Origin: Firmicutes bacterium UBA6418
GTDB lineage: Bacteria > Bacillota > Clostridia > Peptostreptococcales > Anaerovoracaceae
Reading direction: 5' to 3'
Length of the DNA stretch: 6,584 nt
Assembly: GCA_002439735.1 (NCBI GenBank)
Contig: DJPG01000082.1
Coordinates: forward strand, 1 to 6,584
The position numbers and the translations under genes are program-made. Positions 1-4,522 of this stretch are shown one piece after another. The notes below the pieces were generated by a model, which did no database searches, was not told the DNA's origin, and was given only the letters and a program-made list of their open reading frames with translations. Positions within the stretch are counted from its first letter, which is position 1. The number at the start of each line of letters is the position of its first letter.

Positions 1-126
1 GCAACGGGATCGAGACTGGTCGTAACGCTGCTGCATGAACTGAAGAGACGCGGCGGCAAATACGGCTTGGCGTCCCTGTGCGCAGGCGGCGGCATGGGAA
101 CCACCGTCATCATCGAGGTGCAGTAA
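1..126 (+). CDS. Thiolase (acetyl-CoA C-acetyltransferase), C-terminal end only
   Basis: Frame 1 is open from the window edge to a TAA at 124-126 and gives the last 41 residues of a thiolase. It begins inside the conserved block that normally reads GHPxGATGSR, and continues into a helix (LVVTLLHELKRR). It then has the C-terminal active-site loop LCAGGGMG, where Cys27 of the fragment would be the cysteine that activates the nucleophilic acetyl-CoA. The protein ends in VIIEVQ, as thiolases do. In the family the enzyme condenses two acetyl-CoA to acetoacetyl-CoA, the first step of clostridial butyrate synthesis. The CoA-transferase 66 bp downstream on the same strand supports that role over fatty-acid degradation, but this is inference. 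The start and most of the gene lie outside the window. Confidence 0.9.
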   Translation, partial: ATGSRLVVTLLHELKRRGGKYGLASLCAGGGMGTTVIIEVQ

Positions 127-192
127 GCGCAGCGCTGCAGATCACCGAATTTAAGAATATAACAACATACAAACCAAAAACAGGAGGAAACT

Positions 193-1572
193 ATGAGTTG
201 TATCGTAAATGAATGGCTTCCGGCAGAAAAAGTACAGGAAGAATATAAGAGAAAATTAGTAACAGCCGATGAAGCAGTCAAAGTCGTAAAATCCGGAGAT
301 TATCTCCACTATGGTCTTTTCACAGGCGTTGTCGTCGATCTTGATACCGCGCTGGCCAAGAGAGCCGATGAACTTGAGGACGTTACCATCTGCACGACCA
401 TGTGGAGCTACGCCCAGCCGCCTGCTGTCCTTCAGGCAGATCCGAAGGCAGAACATTTCCATTACGCGAGCAGCCACTTCACTCCGGTGGAGAGAAAGTG
501 CAACAAAGCCGGAAACTGCTGGTTCCTGCCGGTTCAGTTCCGTGAGAATACAAAGTTTTATGAAGAATGCAGACCAACCTTCGATGTCGTAATGCTGCAG
601 GTAGCGCCGATGGATAAATCTGGAAACTTCAACCTCGGACCGCAGGTTGCGGAATACTGGGGCATCCTCAGAAACTCCAAAAAGATCATCGTGGAAGTCA
701 ACGAGAACATGATCGTCAACCATGGATTCGAAAATTATCTCAATATCAGTCAGGTAGACTATGTCGTCGAAGGCTCCAATACCCCGCTTCCGACCATCAA
801 CGCGAAGGAAGCCAATGACGTAGAAAAGAAAATGGCAGAGCACATCGTAAAGCTGATCGAAAGCGGTAGCACCCTGCAGCTCGGAACCGGCGGCTTCCCG
901 AACTATGTGGGCAAGCTGATCGCAGAGTCCGATATCAACGATCTGAGCGTTCATACCGAGATGTTTGTCGATGCATACCTGCATTTATTCCAGGCCGGCA
1001 AGCTGACTGGAAACAAGAAGATCAACCGCGGCAAGATGACCTATACCTTCGCGATGGGTTCGCAGGAACTTTACGACTGGATCAACGACAACCAGATGAT
1101 GCAGGTCGGACCGGTGGAATATGTCAATGATGTCGATGTGATCTCTCAGAACGAGAAGATGGTATCCGTCAACAGCTGCCTGCAGGTAGACCTCTTTGGT
1201 CAGGTCAACTCCGAATCCGCGGGTCTGCAGCACATCGGCGGGACCGGCGGACAGCTGGACTACGTCATGGGCGCGTTCAAGTCCAACGGCGGCAAGAGCT
1301 TCTTATGCCTGCCGTCCACCCGAACGCTCAAGGACGGCAGCCGAGTATCCCTGATCACGCCGATCCTGCCGCCGGGCTCCGTGGTGACGACCCCGCGTTC
1401 CTGTACCGGCTTCATCGTGACAGAATACGGCGCAGCCAACCTCAAAGGCAAGTCCACCTGGGAACGCGCCGAGATGCTGATCAACATCGCGCATCCGGAC
1501 TTCCGCGACGATATGATCTGCGAAGCCGAAAAAATGGGTATCTGGTCCAATACCAGCAAACGAATGTACTGA
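193..1572 (+). CDS. Butyryl-CoA:acetate / 4-hydroxybutyrate-type CoA-transferase
   Basis: This complete 459-residue protein of the acetyl-CoA hydrolase/transferase family has the usual family length. The ATG at 193 is preceded by AGGAGG at 182-187. Visible landmarks are the N-terminal YKRKLVTADEAVK block, VAPMDKSGNFNLGP (138-150), IIVEVNENM (165-173), a glycine-rich LGTGGFPN (230-237), and HTEM (254-257). Glu256 is the likely catalytic glutamate that forms the CoA thioester. Near the C-terminus are SAGLQHIGGTGGQLDYVMGA (342-361) and AHPDFRDD (433-440), closely resembling Roseburia-type butyryl-CoA:acetate CoA-transferase. Known reaction: CoA moves from butyryl-CoA to acetate, releasing butyrate and regenerating acetyl-CoA in the cytosol. 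The upstream thiolase fits a butyrate operon. The N-terminal extension of about a dozen residues before the EEYK block and the cysteine-rich stretch around 93-126 differ from the Roseburia form. 4-hydroxybutyrate or propionate as substrate cannot be excluded. Confidence 0.88.
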   Translation: MSCIVNEWLPAEKVQEEYKRKLVTADEAVKVVKSGDYLHYGLFTGVVVDLDTALAKRADELEDVTICTTMWSYAQPPAVLQADPKAEHFHYASSHFTPVERKCNKAGNCWFLPVQFRENTKFYEECRPTFDVVMLQVAPMDKSGNFNLGPQVAEYWGILRNSKKIIVEVNENMIVNHGFENYLNISQVDYVVEGSNTPLPTINAKEANDVEKKMAEHIVKLIESGSTLQLGTGGFPNYVGKLIAESDINDLSVHTEMFVDAYLHLFQAGKLTGNKKINRGKMTYTFAMGSQELYDWINDNQMMQVGPVEYVNDVDVISQNEKMVSVNSCLQVDLFGQVNSESAGLQHIGGTGGQLDYVMGAFKSNGGKSFLCLPSTRTLKDGSRVSLITPILPPGSVVTTPRSCTGFIVTEYGAANLKGKSTWERAEMLINIAHPDFRDDMICEAEKMGIWSNTSKRMY

Positions 1573-1732
1573 TTGCACCTGCCCATATTGTTGGCCGCTG
1601 ATGCGTCTGCCGCTGCTGCCGCCTGGCGTCTGCCGTGTATGATCTGCCGAGCCGCATATCGCGCGTAACCGGCTGCATGCCGTGAATGGTCCGCAGTTTG
1701 TTGCGTCGTGTGTTGCGTAATTTGAGCGCTCC

Positions 1733-1753
1733 TTGGAAATTTTCCAATTTTTT
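1733..1753 (+). terminator. Possible weak intrinsic terminator after the CoA-transferase gene
   Basis: The 6-bp stem TTGGAA/TTCCAA (1733-1738/1742-1747) with a 3-nt loop is followed directly by six T (1748-1753). An outer GAGC/GCTC pairing (1724-1727/1754-1757) could add stability. The stem is AT-rich and lies 160 bp after the stop codon, so it is only a moderate candidate for ending the thiolase/CoA-transferase transcript. Confidence 0.4.
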
Positions 1754-1937
1754 GCTCGAAAAGTACTTGTAAACCCACAATTTTAGGATTTGATTGGAGA
1801 ATTACGCGGGGTGCATTCAAAAACGCAAGAAATTTTCCGATATTTGTAATAATCCTTGCGTAAATAAATCAGGCTCACTCAAAAACGCCATATGCCCTGG
1901 ATCAACACCGGAAAAAGGTGGATTTTCGGAGAGATAT

Positions 1938-1985
1938 TGTGTTTTTTCGGTCGTGAAGGAAAAAATCCAATGTGGAAAAAACACA
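1938..1985. repeat. 11-bp inverted repeat upstream of the marR promoter
   Basis: TGTGTTTTTTC (1938-1948) is the exact reverse complement of GAAAAAACACA (1975-1985), with 26 nt between the arms. A nested AATGTG/CACATT hairpin (1969-1974/1982-1987) uses part of the right arm. It could be a regulator site or a remnant. There is no T-run after the right arm, so it is not a standard terminator. Confidence 0.35.
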
Positions 1986-2028
1986 TTGCAAGGGCGACAA
2001 AGGTTTGCGATAATACCCTTTCTTCATC

Positions 2029-2057
2029 TTGACAAAAGAAAAAATACATGCTATAAC
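2029..2057 (+). promoter_or_regulatory. Sigma-A-type promoter of marR
   Basis: A consensus TTGACA -35 (2029-2034), a 17-bp spacer, and TATAAC as -10 (2052-2057) predict a start near 2064. That point falls at the left edge of the dyad operator at 2063-2079. The geometry suits autorepression by the MarR protein encoded just downstream. Confidence 0.8.
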
Positions 2058-2062
2058 TAAAA

Positions 2063-2095
2063 AGTTAATATGCTTAACTATTTAGCTACTTAATG
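2063..2095. promoter_or_regulatory. MarR operator region at its own promoter, two adjacent sites
   Basis: Site one, AGTTAA-N5-TTAACT (2063-2079), is a perfect 6-bp dyad of the size MarR dimers bind. A second weaker copy directly follows (2079-2095, core TTTAGCTACTTAAT). Its core matches the site upstream of the lyase gene (TTAAGCTGCTTAAT) at 12 of 14 positions. Both copies lie between the -10 and the ribosome binding site, where a bound regulator would block transcription. Binding by this particular MarR protein is inferred from position and from recurrence at 2683-2699. Confidence 0.65.
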
Positions 2096-2111
2096 AATTG
2101 AAGGGTGGAGA

Positions 2112-2594
2112 ATGGATAAAAACGAGGAACGCTATCAGACTTTTTGCACAGCGATCGATGTACTGGACGACGGGGTTGCGCTGATCAACGCTTATGATGC
2201 CTTGTTACATGACTATGAGGGTGAGAAAATGTTTCAGGCAGAATCACAGATGATCAAAGCCATCGGCAATCGTCAGGGGACGACTGCCGCACAGCTCGCA
2301 GCGAGTTTTGGCAAAACCGCCAGTGCCTGTTCACAGTTGATCCGTAAACTGAAAGGCAAAGGTTGGGTACTGCAGCGGAGAAATCCCGAAAACAGCCGGG
2401 AATACCACCTTTTCCTCAGTGAAGAGGGAATGAAGATCTTCGAAAAACACCGCAAATTCGAGGAATTCTGCTATCAGAGGACTTTCGAGATGCTGGGCGA
2501 AGTTACGCAGGAGGAGCTGCAGAGCTATATTCGTATTCAGCAGTGCCTGAACCGCGCGTTTGCGCTGGATGTGGAGGAGAGTCGGAAATTATGA
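2112..2594 (+). CDS. MarR-family transcriptional regulator
   Basis: This complete 160-residue protein has typical MarR length. The winged helix-turn-helix spans roughly residues 44-106. It comprises a helix (ESQMIKAIGNRQ), the HTH AAQLAASFGKTASACSQLIR (59-78), and the wing KGWVLQRRNPENSREYHLFL (83-102) with its basic RR tip, followed by SEEG. Flanking helices (10-34 and 107-150) would form the dimer interface. The ATG at 2112 is preceded by a purine-rich AAGGGTGGAG. MarR dimers usually repress nearby genes and release DNA on binding a small ligand. Here the 17-bp dyad sites at its own promoter and before the next gene point to self-control and control of the PatB/MalY-type lyase 140 bp downstream. 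The ligand cannot be read from the sequence, though a sulfur amino acid or its derivative would fit. Confidence 0.85.
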   Translation: MDKNEERYQTFCTAIDVLDDGVALINAYDALLHDYEGEKMFQAESQMIKAIGNRQGTTAAQLAASFGKTASACSQLIRKLKGKGWVLQRRNPENSREYHLFLSEEGMKIFEKHRKFEEFCYQRTFEMLGEVTQEELQSYIRIQQCLNRAFALDVEESRKL

Positions 2595-2612
2595 ATTTTC
2601 CCGGGGAAAGAC

Positions 2613-2632
2613 GGACAAGTAAAAACTTGTTC
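2613..2632 (+). other. RNA hairpin in the marR-lyase intergenic region
   Basis: GGACAAGT (2613-2620) pairs with ACTTGTTC (2625-2632, one G-U) across an AAAA loop, 19 nt after the marR stop. TTTCCC/GGGAAA (2597-2602/2604-2609) overlaps the same area. No T-run follows, so it is not a convincing terminator. It may protect or process a read-through transcript. Confidence 0.35.
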
Positions 2633-2682
2633 CATACCGGGGCAACGTTTTTTCCATGCGGCATGATGCAGGCTGCTTTCAT

Positions 2683-2699
2683 AGTTAAGCTGCTTAATT
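2683..2699. promoter_or_regulatory. MarR operator upstream of the PatB/MalY-type gene
   Basis: AGTTAAGCTGCTTAATT matches the 2063-2079 site at 14 of 17 positions with the same AGTTAA-N5-TTAA spacing. Its core TTAAGC-T-GCTTAA is a perfect 13-bp palindrome. It ends 35 bp before the start codon at 2735. I see no clear -35/-10 pair around it, so the gene may be co-transcribed with marR, have a weak promoter here, or need activation. Confidence 0.65.
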
Positions 2700-2734
2700 G
2701 AAATGAAAACAAAGGATAGAAGGAGGCATACAGC

Positions 2735-3952
2735 ATGAAGTACAATTTTGACGAGATCATTGACAGAAAACACACGAATTCTTTGAACGTTGAAGGGTGG
2801 CGGGATTATATCTTCCAGTGCGGTCCGGAAAAGGTGTTCCCATATGCGGATGATGAATTCGTACGGATGTGGGTCGCAGATATGGAGTTTGCGGTTGCAC
2901 CGGAGATCCGCGAGGCCATTAAGCAGCGTGTGGATCGCAAGATCCTGGGCTATACGGCAATCTCGACTGCGGAATATTATCAGGCGTTCCGCCAATGGTG
3001 CAAAGAACGATATGATTGGGAGTTCCCGCAGAAAGAATTGCTTTTTTCGGCAGGGGTCATTCCGGCGCTGTATCAGCTGGTGGAAGATCTGGTCAAGCCG
3101 TGCGGCGGTAAAGTGCTGACGATGACACCGGCATACGGCTATTTTCTGCACGCCTGTGAATATAACGACGTGGAATTGGTGACATCTCCGCTCAAAAAGT
3201 TGAATGGTCGTTTTGAAATTGATTTTGAAGATCTGGCGGCAAAAGCCGCGGATCCGCAGGTCAAGCTGCTGATGCTTTGTAATCCGCACAATCCGTCGGG
3301 ACGCATCTGGACGGAGGATGAGCTGAAGAGGGTGGCTGCGATCGCTGAAAAACATGACCTCTGGATCATTTCGGACGAAATCCATTGCGACCTGATCCGT
3401 ACCGGGCTTGCGCACATTCCGATGGGTAAGGTCATGCCGGACTACGAGAAGCTGATCACAACCATGTCTGCCAGCAAAACCTTTAATATCGCAGGTCTGA
3501 TGTTTTCGGATATCATCATTCGCAGCGCGGAGGAAAGAAAGCGGTTTGCGCACCGCGACAAGAATTTCGGCGCGGTCAATCCGCTGTCCGTCGCGGCGCA
3601 TCAGGCGGCCTATGAGCACGGCAGTCAATGGCTGGAGGAACTGAAACTCTATATTGACCGGAATCTTACCTTTGTAAAAGAATTTCTGGAAAAAGAAATT
3701 CCGGACGCAGTCTTTGAAATCCCGGAGGCAACTTACTTTGCATGGGTCGATATGTCGAAGGTACTGCCGGATGTTGAAGACCTGCCGTTGTTCTTTGCCA
3801 ACCATGCGGGCGTTCTGCTGGAGGGTGGAGACAAGCTGTTTGTCGGCAACGCCAAAGGCTATATCCGCCTGAATCTGGCAATGCCGCACGTCATCTTGGA
3901 AACCGGCCTGGTACGCATGGCAGAAGCTATTAAAAAATACCGGGTGCTGTAA
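2735..3952 (+). CDS. patB: PLP-dependent C-S lyase of the PatB/MalY family (cystathionine beta-lyase type)
   Basis: This complete 405-residue protein is a fold-type I aminotransferase-like enzyme of the usual family length. The ATG follows AGGAGG (2721-2726) with an 8-nt gap. Diagnostic features are WVADMEF (46-52, family form WVADMDF), GYT (72-74), CNPHNPSGR (182-190) with Asn183, and SDEIHCDL (213-220), where Asp214 contacts the PLP pyridine nitrogen. The TTMSASKTFNIAGL block (242-255) contains Lys248 as the Schiff-base lysine, and YIRLN (376-380) contains Arg378 for the substrate carboxylate. Family members cleave cystathionine or cysteine conjugates to a thiol, pyruvate and ammonia in the cytosol. 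Some instead act as aminotransferases or, like E. coli MalY, moonlight as regulators. The MarR sites suggest inducible expression. Family assignment is firm; the exact substrate is not. Confidence 0.88.
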   Translation: MKYNFDEIIDRKHTNSLNVEGWRDYIFQCGPEKVFPYADDEFVRMWVADMEFAVAPEIREAIKQRVDRKILGYTAISTAEYYQAFRQWCKERYDWEFPQKELLFSAGVIPALYQLVEDLVKPCGGKVLTMTPAYGYFLHACEYNDVELVTSPLKKLNGRFEIDFEDLAAKAADPQVKLLMLCNPHNPSGRIWTEDELKRVAAIAEKHDLWIISDEIHCDLIRTGLAHIPMGKVMPDYEKLITTMSASKTFNIAGLMFSDIIIRSAEERKRFAHRDKNFGAVNPLSVAAHQAAYEHGSQWLEELKLYIDRNLTFVKEFLEKEIPDAVFEIPEATYFAWVDMSKVLPDVEDLPLFFANHAGVLLEGGDKLFVGNAKGYIRLNLAMPHVILETGLVRMAEAIKKYRVL

Positions 3953-3980
3953 AAATATACATAATAAGAGACTAAGCACA

Positions 3981-4017
3981 AAACGCACCGCCCAAAACGG
4001 TGCGTTTGCTGGTTTTT
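3981..4017 (+). terminator. Strong intrinsic terminator after patB
   Basis: The perfect 10-bp stem AAACGCACCG/CGGTGCGTTT (3981-3990/3998-4007) with loop CCCAAAA is followed by a T-rich stretch ending in TTTTT (4013-4017). It begins 29 bp after the lyase stop and separates this unit from the RNA and cas region. Confidence 0.85.
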
Positions 4018-4056
4018 GGAAAGGGTGAGAGGGCTAGAAATGAAAGAAAAAATACG

Positions 4057-4072
4057 TTTGCAAGCGTGCAAA
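4057..4072. promoter_or_regulatory. Dyad over the -35 of the crRNA-like RNA promoter
   Basis: TTTGCA-AGCG-TGCAAA is a perfect 6-bp inverted repeat that contains the entire -35 hexamer (4058-4063). A protein bound here would block the promoter, so it is a candidate operator. The cognate regulator is unknown, and the dyad differs from the MarR sites in this window. Confidence 0.4.
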
Positions 4073-4086
4073 GAGTTTGGTATAAT
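4058..4086 (+). promoter_or_regulatory. Sigma-A promoter of the small crRNA-like RNA
   Basis: TTGCAA (4058-4063), a 17-bp spacer and a consensus TATAAT (4081-4086) predict a start near 4093. That start is the first base of a 5' hairpin (4093-4125). No good ORF follows, and a terminator ends the unit at about 4210, so the promoter seems dedicated to a small RNA. Confidence 0.75.
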
Positions 4087-4125
4087 AACGTTTGTCCGAG
4101 GCGGAACGGCAAAACGCGAGGGACA

Positions 4126-4150
4126 GTCGTCGCGAGACGTGAGTAGAAAT
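4126..4150 (+). repeat. Degenerate CRISPR-repeat-like element (pseudo-repeat)
   Basis: The element starts GTCG like type I-C repeats. It forms a CGTC-GCGA-GACG hairpin (4128-4139) with a GNRA-type loop and ends in an 11-nt tail TGAGTAGAAAT (4140-4150). Type I-C repeats typically end TGGATTGAAAT or TGGATTGAAAC, and Cas5 cleaves at the base of the hairpin to leave an 11-nt handle. Tail length and position agree exactly, and 8 of 11 bases match. It is about 7 nt shorter than a standard 32-nt repeat because the stem is shortened, as in degenerate CreA/CreR repeats. The comparison is from memory of the family; the host's own array is not in the window. Confidence 0.65.
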
Positions 4151-4168
4151 ATGTTAAATATTTTATGA
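4151..4168 (+). repeat. Spacer-like seed segment, left arm of an 18-bp inverted repeat
   Basis: ATGTTAAATATTTTATGA begins at the first base after the pseudo-repeat and is the exact reverse complement of 4274-4291. Pairing fails from the next base on (4169 against 4273, then mostly mismatches). This leaves an 18-nt seed-proximal match inside a potential spacer of about 34 nt. Limited complementarity of this type permits binding without full interference in known CreA/CreR guides. Confidence 0.7.
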
Positions 4169-4210
4169 AATAAACTGATTGAGTTGAGGCTTCAAACAGT
4201 TTATTTTTTT
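4168..4210 (+). terminator. Intrinsic terminator of the crRNA-like RNA
   Basis: AAATAAACTG (4168-4177) pairs perfectly with CAGTTTATTT (4197-4206). The loop can add a TTGA/TCAA pair (4179-4182/4192-4195). The T-rich tract TTTATTTTTTT runs over 4200-4210. It ends the small RNA before the next promoter at 4242. Confidence 0.7.
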
Positions 4211-4241
4211 GCAGGTTATTGTTAAAAGTTAGATAAAATTA

Positions 4242-4270
4242 TTGACAATGGTAGATAATTAGAGTAAACT
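4242..4270 (+). promoter_or_regulatory. Promoter upstream of the small ORF and cas3, target of the crRNA-like RNA
   Basis: A consensus TTGACA (4242-4247), a 17-bp spacer and TAAACT (4265-4270) predict a start near 4277. A protospacer of about 34 bp matched by the crRNA-like RNA would span roughly 4258-4291. It would therefore cover this -10 and the start site, which is ideal for repression by a bound Cascade. Confidence 0.6.
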
Positions 4271-4273
4271 TTA

Positions 4274-4294
4274 TCATAAAATATTTAACATGAG
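4274..4294 (-). promoter_or_regulatory. Self-target (protospacer seed) with CTC PAM
   Basis: On the minus strand the sequence reads CTC (4294-4292), then ATGTTAAATATTTTATGA (4291-4274), identical to the first 18 nt of the spacer-like segment. Type I systems read the PAM immediately 5' of the protospacer. Type I-C favours TTC and, as I recall, CTC is tolerated by some members. The site sits directly after the 4242-4270 promoter and about 19 bp before the next -35. Confidence 0.65.
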
Positions 4295-4312
4295 ATTATA
4301 AAAAAAGAACAC

Positions 4313-4341
4313 TTGTTTGCGATTGAAAAGTGAGTTATAAT
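4313..4341 (+). promoter_or_regulatory. Second promoter for the 32-codon ORF
   Basis: TTGTTT (4313-4318), a 17-bp spacer and a consensus TATAAT (4336-4341) predict a start near 4348, giving a 5' leader of about 76 nt before the ORF. A CACTT/AAGTG dyad (4310-4314/4328-4332) overlaps the -35. It lies just downstream of the self-target site. Confidence 0.65.
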
Positions 4342-4391
4342 ATAAACTGTCAAGAATATGGAGCCGGGCGGCTGAGCCAAATTTCAAAAGG

Positions 4392-4412
4392 TCCTTTGGA
4401 TTTTAGAAAGGA
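4392..4412 (+). promoter_or_regulatory. Shine-Dalgarno-sequestering hairpin in the small-ORF leader
   Basis: TCCTTT (4392-4397) is perfectly complementary to AAAGGA (4407-4412), part of the AGAAAGGAGG ribosome binding site (4405-4414), with a 9-nt loop. Closing this stem would hide the site. Translational occlusion of this sort is common in type I toxin mRNAs. An AGCC/GGCT hairpin (4362-4365/4370-4373) lies further upstream in the same leader. Confidence 0.45.
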
Positions 4413-4423
4413 GGCAATGTGGA

Positions 4424-4522
4424 ATGAAAATTACCATAACGATGAAACGTTTGCGTATAACCATTTCTTCTGTAAAAAAAGCCGCTCCTGCTGAAACCAA
4501 GAGCGGCAAGGCTAATCAATAG
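4424..4522 (+). CDS. Small basic protein, 32 aa, candidate toxin of a type I toxin-antitoxin-like module
   Basis: The ATG lies 9 nt after a strong AGAAAGGAGG site and is preceded by its own promoter. An overlapping ATG at 4417 is only 2 nt from that site and is unlikely to be used. The peptide MKITITMKRLRITISSVKK continues with AAPAETKSGKANQ. It has an alternating Ile/Thr-rich, basic N-terminal half and a small, polar C-terminal tail, with no clear membrane helix or signal peptide. I do not recognise a family. A divergent antisense RNA (4561 to 4474, minus strand) covers the last 16-17 codons and the 3' flank, which is the hallmark of type I toxin genes. It sits between the crRNA-like RNA target and cas3, the position of CreT toxins in CreTA modules. 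A cas leader peptide is the alternative. Confidence 0.55.
   Translation: MKITITMKRLRITISSVKKAAPAETKSGKANQ
4474..4507 (-). terminator. Intrinsic terminator of the antisense RNA
   Basis: On the minus strand GCCGCTC (4507-4501) and GAGCGGC (4487-4481) form a perfect 7-bp GC-rich stem, followed immediately by seven T (4480-4474). Read on the plus strand the stem has no T-run after it. The signal is therefore directional and specific to minus-strand transcription. Confidence 0.8.

Larger units (their letters stand above)
1573..2028. other. Gene-free spacer between the CoA-transferase and the marR promoter
   Basis: No credible gene is seen on either strand. The first 130 bp are GC-rich with short reiterations, such as GCGTCTGCCG at both 1603-1612 and 1626-1635. 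The rest is AT-rich. It holds a possible weak terminator (1733-1753) and a 10-bp direct repeat TCAAAAACGC (1817-1826 and 1879-1888). It also holds a 7-bp inverted repeat ACGCAAG/CTTGCGT (1823-1829/1855-1861) and an 11-bp inverted repeat (1938-1985). None of these matches an element I recognise. Confidence 0.6.
4093..4210 (+). ncRNA. crRNA-like regulatory RNA (CreR/CreA type candidate), about 118 nt
   Basis: Its boundaries come from the promoter at 4058-4086 and the terminator at 4168-4210. From 5' to 3' the parts are as follows. (a) A hairpin, TGTCC-GAG-GCG (4093-4103) with CGC-GAG-GGACA (4115-4125), has a symmetric GAG/GAG internal loop. (b) A 25-nt CRISPR-repeat-like element lies at 4126-4150. 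(c) A spacer-like segment starts at 4151, and its first 18 nt match the opposite strand at 4274-4291. (d) The terminator hairpin follows. A solitary repeat-like plus spacer-like unit beside cas genes, targeting a nearby promoter, is the known layout of CreR (cas autorepressor) and CreA (antitoxin guide) RNAs. That this RNA is processed and loaded into Cascade is inference. A plain antisense regulator of the 4277+ leader would use the same complementarity. Confidence 0.7.

Noticed and set aside
256..984. A 242-residue minus-strand ORF opposite the CoA-transferase
   Set aside because: It is a shadow of a complete conserved gene on the plus strand, with no ribosome binding site or family features.
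1794..2060. An 88-residue plus-strand ORF in the marR upstream spacer
   Set aside because: It has no ribosome binding site, no recognisable protein character, and reads through the marR promoter.
2537..3988. A 483-residue minus-strand ORF opposite patB
   Set aside because: It is an antisense shadow. It is rich in His, Arg, Phe and Ile runs without domain motifs, while the plus strand encodes a complete PatB/MalY enzyme with all catalytic residues.
4040..4168. A 42-codon plus-strand ORF starting MKEKIRLQACKEF with a GAGAGG upstream
   Set aside because: It runs through the promoter, the 5' hairpin, the pseudo-repeat and the seed of the small RNA. There is no promoter for it, and it starts right after the patB terminator, so it is most likely a chance frame.
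4151..4291. A 141-bp miniature transposable element with 18-bp terminal repeats
   Set aside because: No target-site duplication is visible at the ends, and the inner sequence is accounted for by a terminator and a promoter.
4319..4330. GCGATTGAAAAG, resembling the GGATTGAAA end of a CRISPR repeat, as a second pseudo-repeat
   Set aside because: No repeat-like stem precedes it and it lies inside the spacer of a good promoter. The similarity is too short to claim.
4417..4494. An overlapping 25-codon ORF starting at ATG 4417 (MWNENYHNDE...)
   Set aside because: Its start is only 2 nt after the Shine-Dalgarno sequence, while ATG 4424 has an ideal 9-nt gap. The composition is unremarkable.
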